From assembly GCF_040545875.1 (NCBI RefSeq), contig NZ_JBEPMR010000015.1: a DNA stretch of 64,000 bases. One strand, given 5' to 3'. Positions 33,989 through 41,807 of the stretch are shown here, piece by piece (the stretch's first letter is position 1; every line of letters begins with the position of its first letter). This DNA comes from Faecalicatena_A orotica. Lineage in GTDB: Bacteria; Bacillota; Clostridia; Lachnospirales; Lachnospiraceae. Under the pieces are notes generated by a model that made no database searches, was not told the DNA's origin, and saw nothing but the letters and a program-made list of their open reading frames with translations. The translations under genes were made by a program, and so were the position numbers.

Positions 33989-34825
33989 ATGAATAAGTAT
34001 AAAAAATTAAAAGCGACAGCATTTTATGCAGTACTGCTGCTTATTGGACTTCTGATCAACCTTCCTATTATCAATATGGTTGGCTCAGCATTTAAGAGCA
34101 GCAAAGAGATTTTTACGAATAATAATCTCTTCCCACACCACCCGACAGTGGAAAATTTTAAAAACGTACTCGAAAGGACACCATTTTTCCAGTATGTTCT
34201 AAACAGCCTGATGGTGGCGATTGTCGTATCCATTATAGTGGCGGTTGTATCGTGCCTCGCGGGATACGCAATCTCAAGGTATGCGAAAAAAATTAAGTTT
34301 TTTAAGCATTACTCCAGCCTGTTCCTGATCCTTCAGATGTTCCCGGGCGTCCTTCTTATGATTCCGGTTGTAGTGCTGCTGAGTGACATTGGTTTAGGGG
34401 ATTCACTGTGGGGGCTGATACTGGTTTATGTCTCTACGAACATTCCGTTTTGTACATGGATGATCAGCGGATTCTTTGACGGAATACCGTCAGAGATTGA
34501 TGAAGCGGCTAAAATAGACGGCTGTAATGTATTTCAGTCCTTTGCAAAAATAGTGGTTCCGCTTTCCAGCTCAGGAATTGCATCTATTATTATTTTTACA
34601 TTCATCAACTGCTGGAATGAATATATGCTGGCAAATGTTATCCTGAAGAGTCAGGATTTGAGAACACTGCCGTTGGGCCTGCAGACATTTATTATGCAGT
34701 TTGACACAGATTGGAGCTCCCTGATGGCGGCCTCCACAATGACAATTATTCCGGTACTGTTTTTCCTGATATTTATGCAGAAGCATATTGTATCCGGGCT
34801 GACGGCCGGGGCGGTAAAGGGCTAG
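33989..34825 (+). CDS. ABC sugar transporter permease (MalG/UgpE type), second cluster
   Basis: 278 residues with six helices. The EAA loop is DEAAKIDGCNVFQSFAKIVV. FINCWNEYMLANVIL is the MalG-type signature, and the protein ends SGLTAGAVKG. AGGGAGGAGAACAGT precedes the ATG, 14 bases after the partner gene. The ATPase must come from elsewhere. Confidence 0.92.
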   Translation: MNKYKKLKATAFYAVLLLIGLLINLPIINMVGSAFKSSKEIFTNNNLFPHHPTVENFKNVLERTPFFQYVLNSLMVAIVVSIIVAVVSCLAGYAISRYAKKIKFFKHYSSLFLILQMFPGVLLMIPVVVLLSDIGLGDSLWGLILVYVSTNIPFCTWMISGFFDGIPSEIDEAAKIDGCNVFQSFAKIVVPLSSSGIASIIIFTFINCWNEYMLANVILKSQDLRTLPLGLQTFIMQFDTDWSSLMAASTMTIIPVLFFLIFMQKHIVSGLTAGAVKG

Positions 34826-34884
34826 AATCTGATAGTGGGATGCACTATTAAGATAGAAGAAAAGTAGAAAAAGGAGAATGTAAG

Positions 34885-36204
34885 ATGAAAAAGAGAACGA
34901 AAAAAATTATGAGCCTCCTTCTTGCAGGAGCAATGGTAGTATCTCTCGCTGGATGTGGAAAATCAGGCGGAAGTGACAGTTCAAAAGACAGTGATTCAAA
35001 GGGATCAGGGGTTGCCGAGATTACATTTTGGGATATGCCGTGGGGACCGGCGGAATACCAGAATGTAGCAGAAAAACTGGTGGATCAGTTTAATGAGGAA
35101 CATAAGGATACAATTAAAGTAAAATATCAGTCGATTCCTTGGGACGGATGCTTTAATGCATTCAATGTTGCTATTGAATCGGGTGCAGATCTTGATGTCA
35201 GTACCGGTTCTGCATATCAGCCTCATCAGTTCGCGGAGATGGACGAAATCCTGCCGATGGATGATGTGGTGAAGGCGTTTGAAGAGGAAGGAAAGCTGGA
35301 TGACTTTGTAGACGGAAGCCTGGATCAGTTCCAGATGGATGGCCAGCAGGTTGCAATGCCCTGGAATATTGACCCGAAGGGAATCTACTATAATAAAGAA
35401 ATGCTGGATGCGGCAGGTCTTACTGCACCGACTACATGGGATGAATTCTACGACTGCTGTAAGGCGCTGACAAAAGACGGCGTATACGGGCTTGCTCTTG
35501 CAGGAAATAACCCGTGGCAGTTAGAAGCCCTGATGTTCGATAACGGCGGAAGCTATATTGATGAAGACAAACAGGCGAACTTTGATACTCCGCAGACAAA
35601 AGAAGCGCTGGAATTCCTCAGAAAGCTGAAAGATGTATGCGCACCGGGAAGTGCAGGCTATAAGCGTGATGAGGCGGTGAAGCTTTTTATGCAGGAAAAG
35701 GCAGCGTTTATAGTAATGAGCGCGGACTTTAGTGTAGAAATTAAGAACCAGAGTGATGAATTTTATGATAAATGTGAAGTTTTAGAGCCTCTTACCAGCC
35801 CGGAAGGAATCCAGAGAGGCATGATGGGAATGAACGGTATTATGGGATACAAGCAGACAAAGCATCCGGAAGAAGTTAAGACATTCATTAAATGGTGGAT
35901 TGAAAATTCAGATGTGCTTTGGGAAGAAGGACAGATGGGGCCATTCCCGTCCAGAAAATCCCAGATGGAACTTTCCAGTATCGCTGACAACAAATTCAAA
36001 CAGGTATTTGCAGAATCCATCATTCCTGTAGGTGTTCCGCTGAACTTCCCTCATAAGGGAGCATTCCCGGCAGTCAATGTCATTGAGGGAGAGGAACTCG
36101 GAGCAGAGGCAAGCAGTACAGTACTGGGAACCGATACACCGATTGACGAAATTACTTCTACAATCAACGATAAGATTCAGACGATTCTGGAGGCAAACGA
36201 GTAA
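34885..36204 (+). CDS. ABC sugar transporter, extracellular solute-binding lipoprotein, second cluster
   Basis: 439 residues with a lipoprotein signal (SLAGC, lipidated C24) followed by a Gly/Ser/Asp-rich spacer. Family 1 binding-protein features: ITFWDMPWGPAEYQNVAEKL, VKYQSIPWDGCFNAFNVAIE, AMPWNIDPKGIYYNKEML and APTTWDEFYDCCKAL. The MPWN-x-x-x-K-G-I-Y-Y-N segment is typical of CUT1 proteins. The cargo is unknown; the enzyme encoded next suggests a glycan or glycoside. AAAAGGAGAATGTAAG precedes the ATG. Confidence 0.92.
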   Translation: MKKRTKKIMSLLLAGAMVVSLAGCGKSGGSDSSKDSDSKGSGVAEITFWDMPWGPAEYQNVAEKLVDQFNEEHKDTIKVKYQSIPWDGCFNAFNVAIESGADLDVSTGSAYQPHQFAEMDEILPMDDVVKAFEEEGKLDDFVDGSLDQFQMDGQQVAMPWNIDPKGIYYNKEMLDAAGLTAPTTWDEFYDCCKALTKDGVYGLALAGNNPWQLEALMFDNGGSYIDEDKQANFDTPQTKEALEFLRKLKDVCAPGSAGYKRDEAVKLFMQEKAAFIVMSADFSVEIKNQSDEFYDKCEVLEPLTSPEGIQRGMMGMNGIMGYKQTKHPEEVKTFIKWWIENSDVLWEEGQMGPFPSRKSQMELSSIADNKFKQVFAESIIPVGVPLNFPHKGAFPAVNVIEGEELGAEASSTVLGTDTPIDEITSTINDKIQTILEANE

Positions 36205-36281
36205 ATAAATTCGATGCATATTTAAGACTGGGGGAGTTTCTGATGACCGATTCTTCCCTGGTTTTAAAATAGGAGGATGAA

Positions 36282-38042
36282 ATGAAAGAATTTAAAAATT
36301 TTAAGGTGGCAGCATATGTTCATGCGGAATTTCTTCATTTTGCAGATTTGGAACAGATAGAAGCGGGAATCAAGTTTTTTAAGAAATACATTTCCCTGCA
36401 CAAAGTGTACCTGGAAACACACAGAGGGCTGTATGATATTCCGAATGAGAAAATGGCTCAAATTAAGAAGCTGTTTTTGGAGAATGGAATTGAAGCTTCC
36501 GGAGGGATCACCTCAACAATTAAAATAGACGGGCATGAGAAAAACAGTATTTTTGATGTGTTCTGTTTTTCTGATCCAGTATACCGTGAGAAGTATATGG
36601 AAATTGTGAAAAATACCGCAGCCCAGTTCGACGAAGTGATTCTGGATGACTTTTTCTTTACGGCATGCCGCTGTGAGATGTGTATCAGGGAAAAGGGAGA
36701 CAGAACCTGGGCGCAGTTCCGCCTGGATCAGATGGAAGAGATGGCACAGGAGATTGTAAAGCTGGCACATGAGGTCAATCCGAAGTGTAACTTTATCATT
36801 AAATATCCAAACTGGTATGAATCCTATCAGGAATGTGGATACAACCCTGGGAAACAGAGATTTATCTTTGATCATATTTATACAGGAACAGAGAGCAGAA
36901 ATCCGAAATATGACCAGCAGCATTTGCAGAGATATTTAAGCTACAGCTTAATCCGGCTTCTGGAAAATGCGGCGCCCGGGCGTAATGGGGGCGGCTGGAT
37001 CGATCAGGGTGCTTCCTGGGATAACCTGAATGTCTGGCTGGAACAGGCTGCACTTACCGTATTTGCAGGCGCAAGAGAACTGATGCTGTTTAACTTCAGC
37101 GAACTGCTTGAGACGGCAGCACTGCCGCCTTTGGGCCTTTGCATGGAGCGGGTGGACGCTATCCTGGATAAGACCGGAAATCCGACAGGAACAAGCGTAT
37201 ATGAACCCTTCGATGCGGACGGCGAGGATCAGCTGATGAACTACATAGGAATGCTGGGAGGCGCTCTGGAGCCGACCCCGGAATTCAAGAAGGAAGAGCC
37301 TGTTATCCTGCTGACAGAGAGTGCAGCGTGTGACTCGGAAATCGTGCAGAAGCTGGAGCGGTATATCGCAGAAGGCGGAAATGCGGTTGTGACGACGGGA
37401 TTTCTCAGGAAGACATATGACAGAGGAATTAAGGAATTGACATCCGTGCGTCTGACAGGCAGAAGAGTCAAGGGGAGAGAATACTGGATTGATTCTTATT
37501 ATACGAATCACAAATCCTTCTGCAGTGCGAAGGTCGATATCAGCATAGAGGCACTGGATTATAAGACGAATGCAACCTGGTGTGAGATTGCAATGATTTC
37601 AGGGGACTGTAATTTCCCGTTAGTTTTAGATGATTTTTATGGGAACGGACATCTGTTCGTCTTGAATATCCCGGACAATTTCTCTGATCTGTATCATTTG
37701 CCGAAGGATATCATCGGAAGTATCCATAAGATGATGGCAAAGAACCATCCTGTATATCTGGAGGCTGAGGCGAAGTATAATCTCTTCTTATATGATAACG
37801 CAACCTTTGGTGTTCAGTCATACCGCCCATATCCGGAGGATTTGGAGATTATCTTAAAGGGTGAGGAATATTGCGGAATACGGGATCTGGAAAGCGGCGA
37901 AGAGTTTTATCCTTGCGGCGAAAAGATACGCCCGGTTAAACGGTTCGATTCTGCCAAGACAGAAGAAGAACCAGTGGAACATATCATCCGCGTACCATTT
38001 ATGAATGGATTTTTCCGATTCTATGAGCTGATTAAGAAATAA
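36282..38042 (+). CDS. Uncharacterised enzyme of a sugar cluster, probable TIM-barrel glycoside hydrolase
   Basis: 586 residues I cannot place in a named family. The N-terminal 320 residues read like a (beta/alpha)8 barrel: VAAYVHAEF, KVYLETHRGLYDI, a strand EVILDDFFFTACRCEMC with paired Asp, then KCNFIIKYPNWYESY, FDHIYTGTESR, GGWIDQGAS and ARELMLFNFSELLE. Residues about 330-470 resemble a glutamine-amidotransferase-like domain as in GH42 beta-galactosidases (PVILLTESAACDSEIVQKLE, then GGNAVVTTGFL). A small beta domain ends the protein. Candidate catalytic acids are E in LETHRG, the DD pair and E of FNFSELLE. It has no signal peptide, so it would act on imported substrate. It is the last gene of the operon. 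Confidence 0.6.
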   Translation: MKEFKNFKVAAYVHAEFLHFADLEQIEAGIKFFKKYISLHKVYLETHRGLYDIPNEKMAQIKKLFLENGIEASGGITSTIKIDGHEKNSIFDVFCFSDPVYREKYMEIVKNTAAQFDEVILDDFFFTACRCEMCIREKGDRTWAQFRLDQMEEMAQEIVKLAHEVNPKCNFIIKYPNWYESYQECGYNPGKQRFIFDHIYTGTESRNPKYDQQHLQRYLSYSLIRLLENAAPGRNGGGWIDQGASWDNLNVWLEQAALTVFAGARELMLFNFSELLETAALPPLGLCMERVDAILDKTGNPTGTSVYEPFDADGEDQLMNYIGMLGGALEPTPEFKKEEPVILLTESAACDSEIVQKLERYIAEGGNAVVTTGFLRKTYDRGIKELTSVRLTGRRVKGREYWIDSYYTNHKSFCSAKVDISIEALDYKTNATWCEIAMISGDCNFPLVLDDFYGNGHLFVLNIPDNFSDLYHLPKDIIGSIHKMMAKNHPVYLEAEAKYNLFLYDNATFGVQSYRPYPEDLEIILKGEEYCGIRDLESGEEFYPCGEKIRPVKRFDSAKTEEEPVEHIIRVPFMNGFFRFYELIKK

Positions 38043-38081
38043 AAGCAGTATCGGCGGTTCTTTGAAAGTGAATAAATTTTT

Positions 38082-38139
38082 TGCGGCTTCGGGTACAGTG
38101 CCTCCTTAACGGTGGCAGCGTACCCGAAGCCGCAGTTAT
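38082..38139 (+). terminator. Terminator of the second sugar cluster
   Basis: Perfect 15-bp outer arms (38082-38096 with 38120-38134, TGCGGCTTCGGGTAC), a second inner stem, then TTATTTTT. An open frame of 77 codons crosses it and is not a gene. Confidence 0.8.
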
Positions 38140-38267
38140 TTTTGTGAATCAGGGAAATGTACAGACTTTCTTCATCTGGACAGCTCACAATGTGAATAAT
38201 TCAGACAAAAAAAGTTCTGGCAGGAAAGTTGTCAACAAATGTGGATGGCTTATGAACAAAAAACACA

Positions 38268-38296
38268 TTGAAATGCCTGCAGGCGCTCACTATAAT
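38268..38296 (+). promoter_or_regulatory. Promoter before two small genes
   Basis: TTGAAA (38268-38273), 17 bases, TATAAT (38291-38296). Confidence 0.7.
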
Positions 38297-38360
38297 GGCA
38301 GTTACAGAAGATAGTATTCCTGGATAAATAAATGTTTATATGAAAGGAGGAGTAAAGTAT

Positions 38361-38462
38361 TTGGTTTTCTTCTATCAGGATATGAAGGAAATCCTGTCTT
38401 TTATGTTAATCAATTTAAATTCAGTTGTCTGTTTCAAAGACAAGATCATCAGAAATTCTTAA
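38361..38462 (+). CDS. Possible 33-residue peptide gene
   Basis: TTG 38361 follows AAAGGAGGAGTAAAGTAT, the best ribosome site in the region, and opens 33 codons (first residues MVFFYQDMKEILSF; hydrophobic, with one Cys). An ATG seven codons earlier overlaps the ribosome site. It stands first after a good promoter. No family is recognised. Confidence 0.3.
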   Translation: MVFFYQDMKEILSFMLINLNSVVCFKDKIIRNS

Positions 38463-38596
38463 GAGGAGTTAACTGCAGATTCATGCTATCTTCCATATTG
38501 CGCTTTTATCCGGTGGTACGTCACAATGCCTTCGAGAGGTCATACATAAAAAGCGCCTGTAATATTTATCCGAATCGGCAGGGAAAGGAGCAAGCC

Positions 38597-38842
38597 ATGG
38601 AGAACGCTGATACAGCTTACAGCTACAAAGAGTTATACACAGAATTGGAGAATTATGAGAAAAATGGAGTATGTATGTTGATGGACGGCAGCAAGGCCAG
38701 CCCGATGCAGATAGTGACCGCGCACATGGTCCGTGAGGAAGGCAGCTATATGCGGGACTATATCCTCGATCCCGAAGGATACATAAAATCACTTATCTTT
38801 GTAAATATTAATGAAAATAATGAAAATCATTTTGAGAACTAG
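38597..38842 (+). CDS. Small conserved-looking cytosolic protein, function unknown
   Basis: 81 residues from ATG 38597, with AAAGGAGCAAGCC in front; the frame stays open for 38 codons upstream, but those codons have no ribosome site and odd composition. The sequence is acidic and mixed alpha/beta (SYKELYTELENYEKNGVCML, then a repeated-looking Asn/Glu tail NINENNENHFEN). No known motif was found. It is transcribed toward the GH18 gene, which has its own promoter-like sequence at 38937-38966. Confidence 0.55.
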   Translation: MENADTAYSYKELYTELENYEKNGVCMLMDGSKASPMQIVTAHMVREEGSYMRDYILDPEGYIKSLIFVNINENNENHFEN

Positions 38843-38987
38843 GCAGAGAATCCCCCCTGCTGCCGGACAGCCGGCACTTACATGAACGAGAATCATACAA
38901 AAAATGAACAGTGGGTAAAAAATATGTTATTCAGGTTGAACTACTCCTGTTTCATAAGGTATAATAGGGTCTAATAGGAGGTGCGGC

Positions 38988-40958
38988 ATGGACGAAAGAG
39001 AAAGAAGAGCTGCGAATGCCCAGAGGGCGAGACAGCAGAATGCACAGAGAAGACGCCCAGGCAGCAGCGATGCAAGGACGGGGAATCCCCGGCCGGCAGG
39101 CGCAGGCCCGAATGGCCCTAGACCAGGCAGCTCAAGAAGCAGCGGACAGAATCCAAGAAAAAGAAGCAGCCGTGCAAGGAGAAGGAGACGCAATCTGATT
39201 ATAAGGATATTACTTCTTATTGTACTGATTATCATAGTAATAGGTGGATTAATTGTCTGGAAGAAATACGGCTCATCAAAAGAGAAGGCCGATCTGAAAC
39301 AATATTATGGAATACAAAGTGATGACGATCTGGCTACAGTTGTGAATAATCAGGTAATCGGCGCGCTGGAAGGCGGAACAGCCGGAGGAAAGGTATTTGA
39401 CGGTGTGCCTTATATTGAATATTCTGTAGTACGCGATTATATCAATGAGCGTTTCTACTGGGATTCCAATGAAAATGTATTGTTATATACATTACCGAGC
39501 GGCAGTGTTTCTGTAAGTGTGGGCAGCAAAGAGTACACAGATATTAAAGAAAAGAAAAGTGAAGATTATGTAATACTGAAGGCAGAAGGAAAGACTGCAT
39601 ATATAGCGCTTGCGTTTATCCAGGAATATACGAACATGGACTATCAGATCTATGAGAGTAAGGATAAAGCAGTGCCTGAGAGAGCGGTTATTGAGTGTGA
39701 CTGGGGTGAACATTCCTATGCTGTGTTAAAGAGAGATACAGAAGTCAGGTATCAGGGCGGAGTTAAGAGTCCGATTCTGACAGAAGTAAAGAAGTCTGAC
39801 AAGGTAAGGGTACTGGAAGACGAGAATGACTGGATGAAGGTCCGTACTGATGACGGGTTTATTGGATATGTTAAGACAAGCTCGCTAAAGACCTCTGAAA
39901 AGGAAGTAACATCCAGAAAGTTTGAGGAACCGGAGTACACGAATATCTCAACAGGCAGTACGATCAACATGGCATGGCATAATGTGGAGAATGACACCGC
40001 CAACGGCTATGTACTTGAGACAATCGCAGGTACAAAGGGGCTGACTACAATCGCACCGACATGGTTCAGTATTTCTGACACAGAAGGCAACATATCATCG
40101 ATTGCCAACTCTGATTATGTAAACTATGCACATCAGTCCAATCTGGATGTATGGGCTGTACTGCGTGATTTTCATGGAGGAATCAACTCCTATGATGAGA
40201 CATACGAAGTATTGAGTTATACTTCAAAAAGGGAGAATCTGATCAACCAGGTTATTGCGGCGGCGCTGCAGTCACAGGTTGACGGGATCAATCTCGATTT
40301 CGAACTGATCTCGGAAGAGTGTGGAGAGCATTATATACAGTTTGTAAGAGAGCTGTCTGTAAAGTGCAGACAGAATGACCTCGTATTTTCTGTGAATGAT
40401 TATGTTCCAATGCCGTATAATGAGCATTACCATTTGAAGGAACAGGGAATTGTAGCGGATTATGTGATCATCATGGGATATGATGAGCACACAGACGGCT
40501 CTTATGAGGCAGGTTCCGTGGCGTCTTATAATTATGTAAAAGATGGCATTGAGAACGCTCTGAAACTGGTTCCGAATACAAAACTCGTGAATGCAATCCC
40601 GTTCTATACAAGACTCTGGCTGGAGACACCAAAGACAGCCTCAGAACTGGAGGAAGAAGCGGGAACCGAGGCCGCAGACTATCCGAATAAGGTGAGCAGC
40701 ACGGCGTTGGGAATGGAAGAGGCAGAGGATATGGTTAAATCTGCCGGTGCAGAGACCACATGGGATGACAAGGCAAAGCAGAATTACGCTGAATGGGAGA
40801 CTGACGGCGGAACCTACAAGATCTGGCTGGAGGACAGCAAGTCCATTGAGGAAAAGCTGAAGCTCATCAAAGAGAATAATCTTGCAGGAGTTGCCGAATG
40901 GCGTCTTGGCTGGGAAAAATCAAATATCTGGGATTTGATTCTTCAATATGTAAATTAG
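38988..40958 (+). CDS. Membrane-anchored GH18-type hydrolase with SH3 domain
   Basis: 656 residues. The first 65 are strongly basic and low in complexity (Arg/Gln/Ala/Pro), then one membrane helix (about 69-90) turns the remainder outward. A stalk region with copper-amine-oxidase-like beta strands (about 125-230) and an SH3 segment (ILTEVKKSDKVRVLEDENDW, about 265-305) precede a GH18 barrel (about 325-656). The active-site strand reads DGINLDFELI with catalytic E439; canonical chitinases have DGxDxDxE, so one Asp is replaced by Asn. Proteins of this type in Bacillus and clostridia act on spore or cell-wall glycans. AGGAGGTGCGGC precedes the ATG. The cwlD-like amidase follows. Confidence 0.85.
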   Translation: MDERERRAANAQRARQQNAQRRRPGSSDARTGNPRPAGAGPNGPRPGSSRSSGQNPRKRSSRARRRRRNLIIRILLLIVLIIIVIGGLIVWKKYGSSKEKADLKQYYGIQSDDDLATVVNNQVIGALEGGTAGGKVFDGVPYIEYSVVRDYINERFYWDSNENVLLYTLPSGSVSVSVGSKEYTDIKEKKSEDYVILKAEGKTAYIALAFIQEYTNMDYQIYESKDKAVPERAVIECDWGEHSYAVLKRDTEVRYQGGVKSPILTEVKKSDKVRVLEDENDWMKVRTDDGFIGYVKTSSLKTSEKEVTSRKFEEPEYTNISTGSTINMAWHNVENDTANGYVLETIAGTKGLTTIAPTWFSISDTEGNISSIANSDYVNYAHQSNLDVWAVLRDFHGGINSYDETYEVLSYTSKRENLINQVIAAALQSQVDGINLDFELISEECGEHYIQFVRELSVKCRQNDLVFSVNDYVPMPYNEHYHLKEQGIVADYVIIMGYDEHTDGSYEAGSVASYNYVKDGIENALKLVPNTKLVNAIPFYTRLWLETPKTASELEEEAGTEAADYPNKVSSTALGMEEAEDMVKSAGAETTWDDKAKQNYAEWETDGGTYKIWLEDSKSIEEKLKLIKENNLAGVAEWRLGWEKSNIWDLILQYVN

Positions 40959-40963
40959 GAAAG

Positions 40964-41021
40964 AAACATCTCTTTTCCGCATATATTTAGAAATAATATA
41001 TGGGAAAGGGGATGTTTTTTT
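40964..41021 (+). terminator. Terminator-like hairpin carrying the ribosome site of the amidase gene
   Basis: AAACATCTCTTTTCC (40964-40978) pairs with GGAAAGGGGATGTTT (41003-41017, two G-T pairs), extended inward by CATATATT/AATATATG, and followed by a T-run to 41021. The 3-prime arm holds AAAGGGG, the ribosome site of the TTG start at 41020, which overlaps the T-run. Confidence 0.7.
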
Positions 41022-41721
41022 GCGCCGGAAATTAGGATTACTGGCACTTATACTGCTGCTCGGGTGTGCAGTGGCAGGCAGCCAGAAGGCGGGGGAATAT
41101 CTGTATCAGAATTACATGGCGGATGAAAGTGTGCAGACAGCAGCCCAGGCGAAGGCAGAAGGAAAGCAGGTTATCGCTATTGATGCCGGCCATGGTGGAA
41201 AAGATCCGGGGAAAGTGGGGATAAATCAGGCATTAGAAAAAGATTTGAACCTGGAGATTGCGAAAAAGGTAAAATCAAATCTGGAGAAACAGGGGTTTGC
41301 GGTAGTCATGACCCGTGAAGATGCAGAAGGGCTTGCAGATTCAAAGGCAGAGGACATGAAAGCACGTGTCTCAATTATTAACAAAGCGAAGCCGTCACTG
41401 GCTGTCAGTATCCACCAGAACAGTTATCCCGAAGAAAGTATACATGGAGCGCAGGTGTTTTATTATACCCACTCTAAGGAAGGGGAAAACGCTGCGAAGA
41501 TTATGCAGCAGGCACTGCTAACGGCAGATCCGGACAATAAGAGACAGGCGAAAGCAAATGATACATACTATATGCTGAAGAAAACGGAGGTACCGGTTAT
41601 CATTGTAGAATGCGGATTTCTGAGTAATTCACAGGAAGCGGAAAAACTTGGAAGTGATGAATACCAGAATGCACTGGCAGAGGCTATTTCTGAGGGGATA
41701 AAGGATTGCCTGCCCAAATAA
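41020..41721 (+). CDS. cwlD: N-acetylmuramoyl-L-alanine amidase, CwlD-like
   Basis: 233 residues of the zinc-dependent Amidase_3 family, which cleaves the amide between MurNAc and L-Ala. Metal ligands are visible in IDAGHGGKDPG, the Glu of QALEKDLNLEIA, and SIHQNSYPEES; the catalytic Glu is in PVIIVECGFLSN. An N-terminal membrane helix (about 5-22) anchors it. The family member CwlD makes muramic lactam in the spore cortex; length, single anchor and lack of binding modules agree. The start is TTG 41020, since the anchor begins right behind it and AAAGGGG is 7-10 bases away. Confidence 0.85.
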   Translation: MRRKLGLLALILLLGCAVAGSQKAGEYLYQNYMADESVQTAAQAKAEGKQVIAIDAGHGGKDPGKVGINQALEKDLNLEIAKKVKSNLEKQGFAVVMTREDAEGLADSKAEDMKARVSIINKAKPSLAVSIHQNSYPEESIHGAQVFYYTHSKEGENAAKIMQQALLTADPDNKRQAKANDTYYMLKKTEVPVIIVECGFLSNSQEAEKLGSDEYQNALAEAISEGIKDCLPK

Positions 41722-41791
41722 GTGAACAGTAATGTGGATAAGTCTGTAGAAAGCCTGTTCATAAATTTCTGTTTTTTTTTACTATGAATGA

Positions 41792-41800
41792 TGGTATAAT
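41792..41800 (+). promoter_or_regulatory. Extended -10 promoter of the Sua5 gene
   Basis: TGGTATAAT (41792-41800) without a good -35. The start codon ATG at 41808 lies just where transcription should begin, and no ribosome site is between, so the mRNA may be leaderless. A DnaA box (41733-41741) is upstream. Confidence 0.6.
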
Positions 41801-41807
41801 GGACCCT

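Noticed and set aside
38081..38314. 77-codon open frame
   Set aside because: It reads through the terminator hairpin of the sugar cluster and has no ribosome site.
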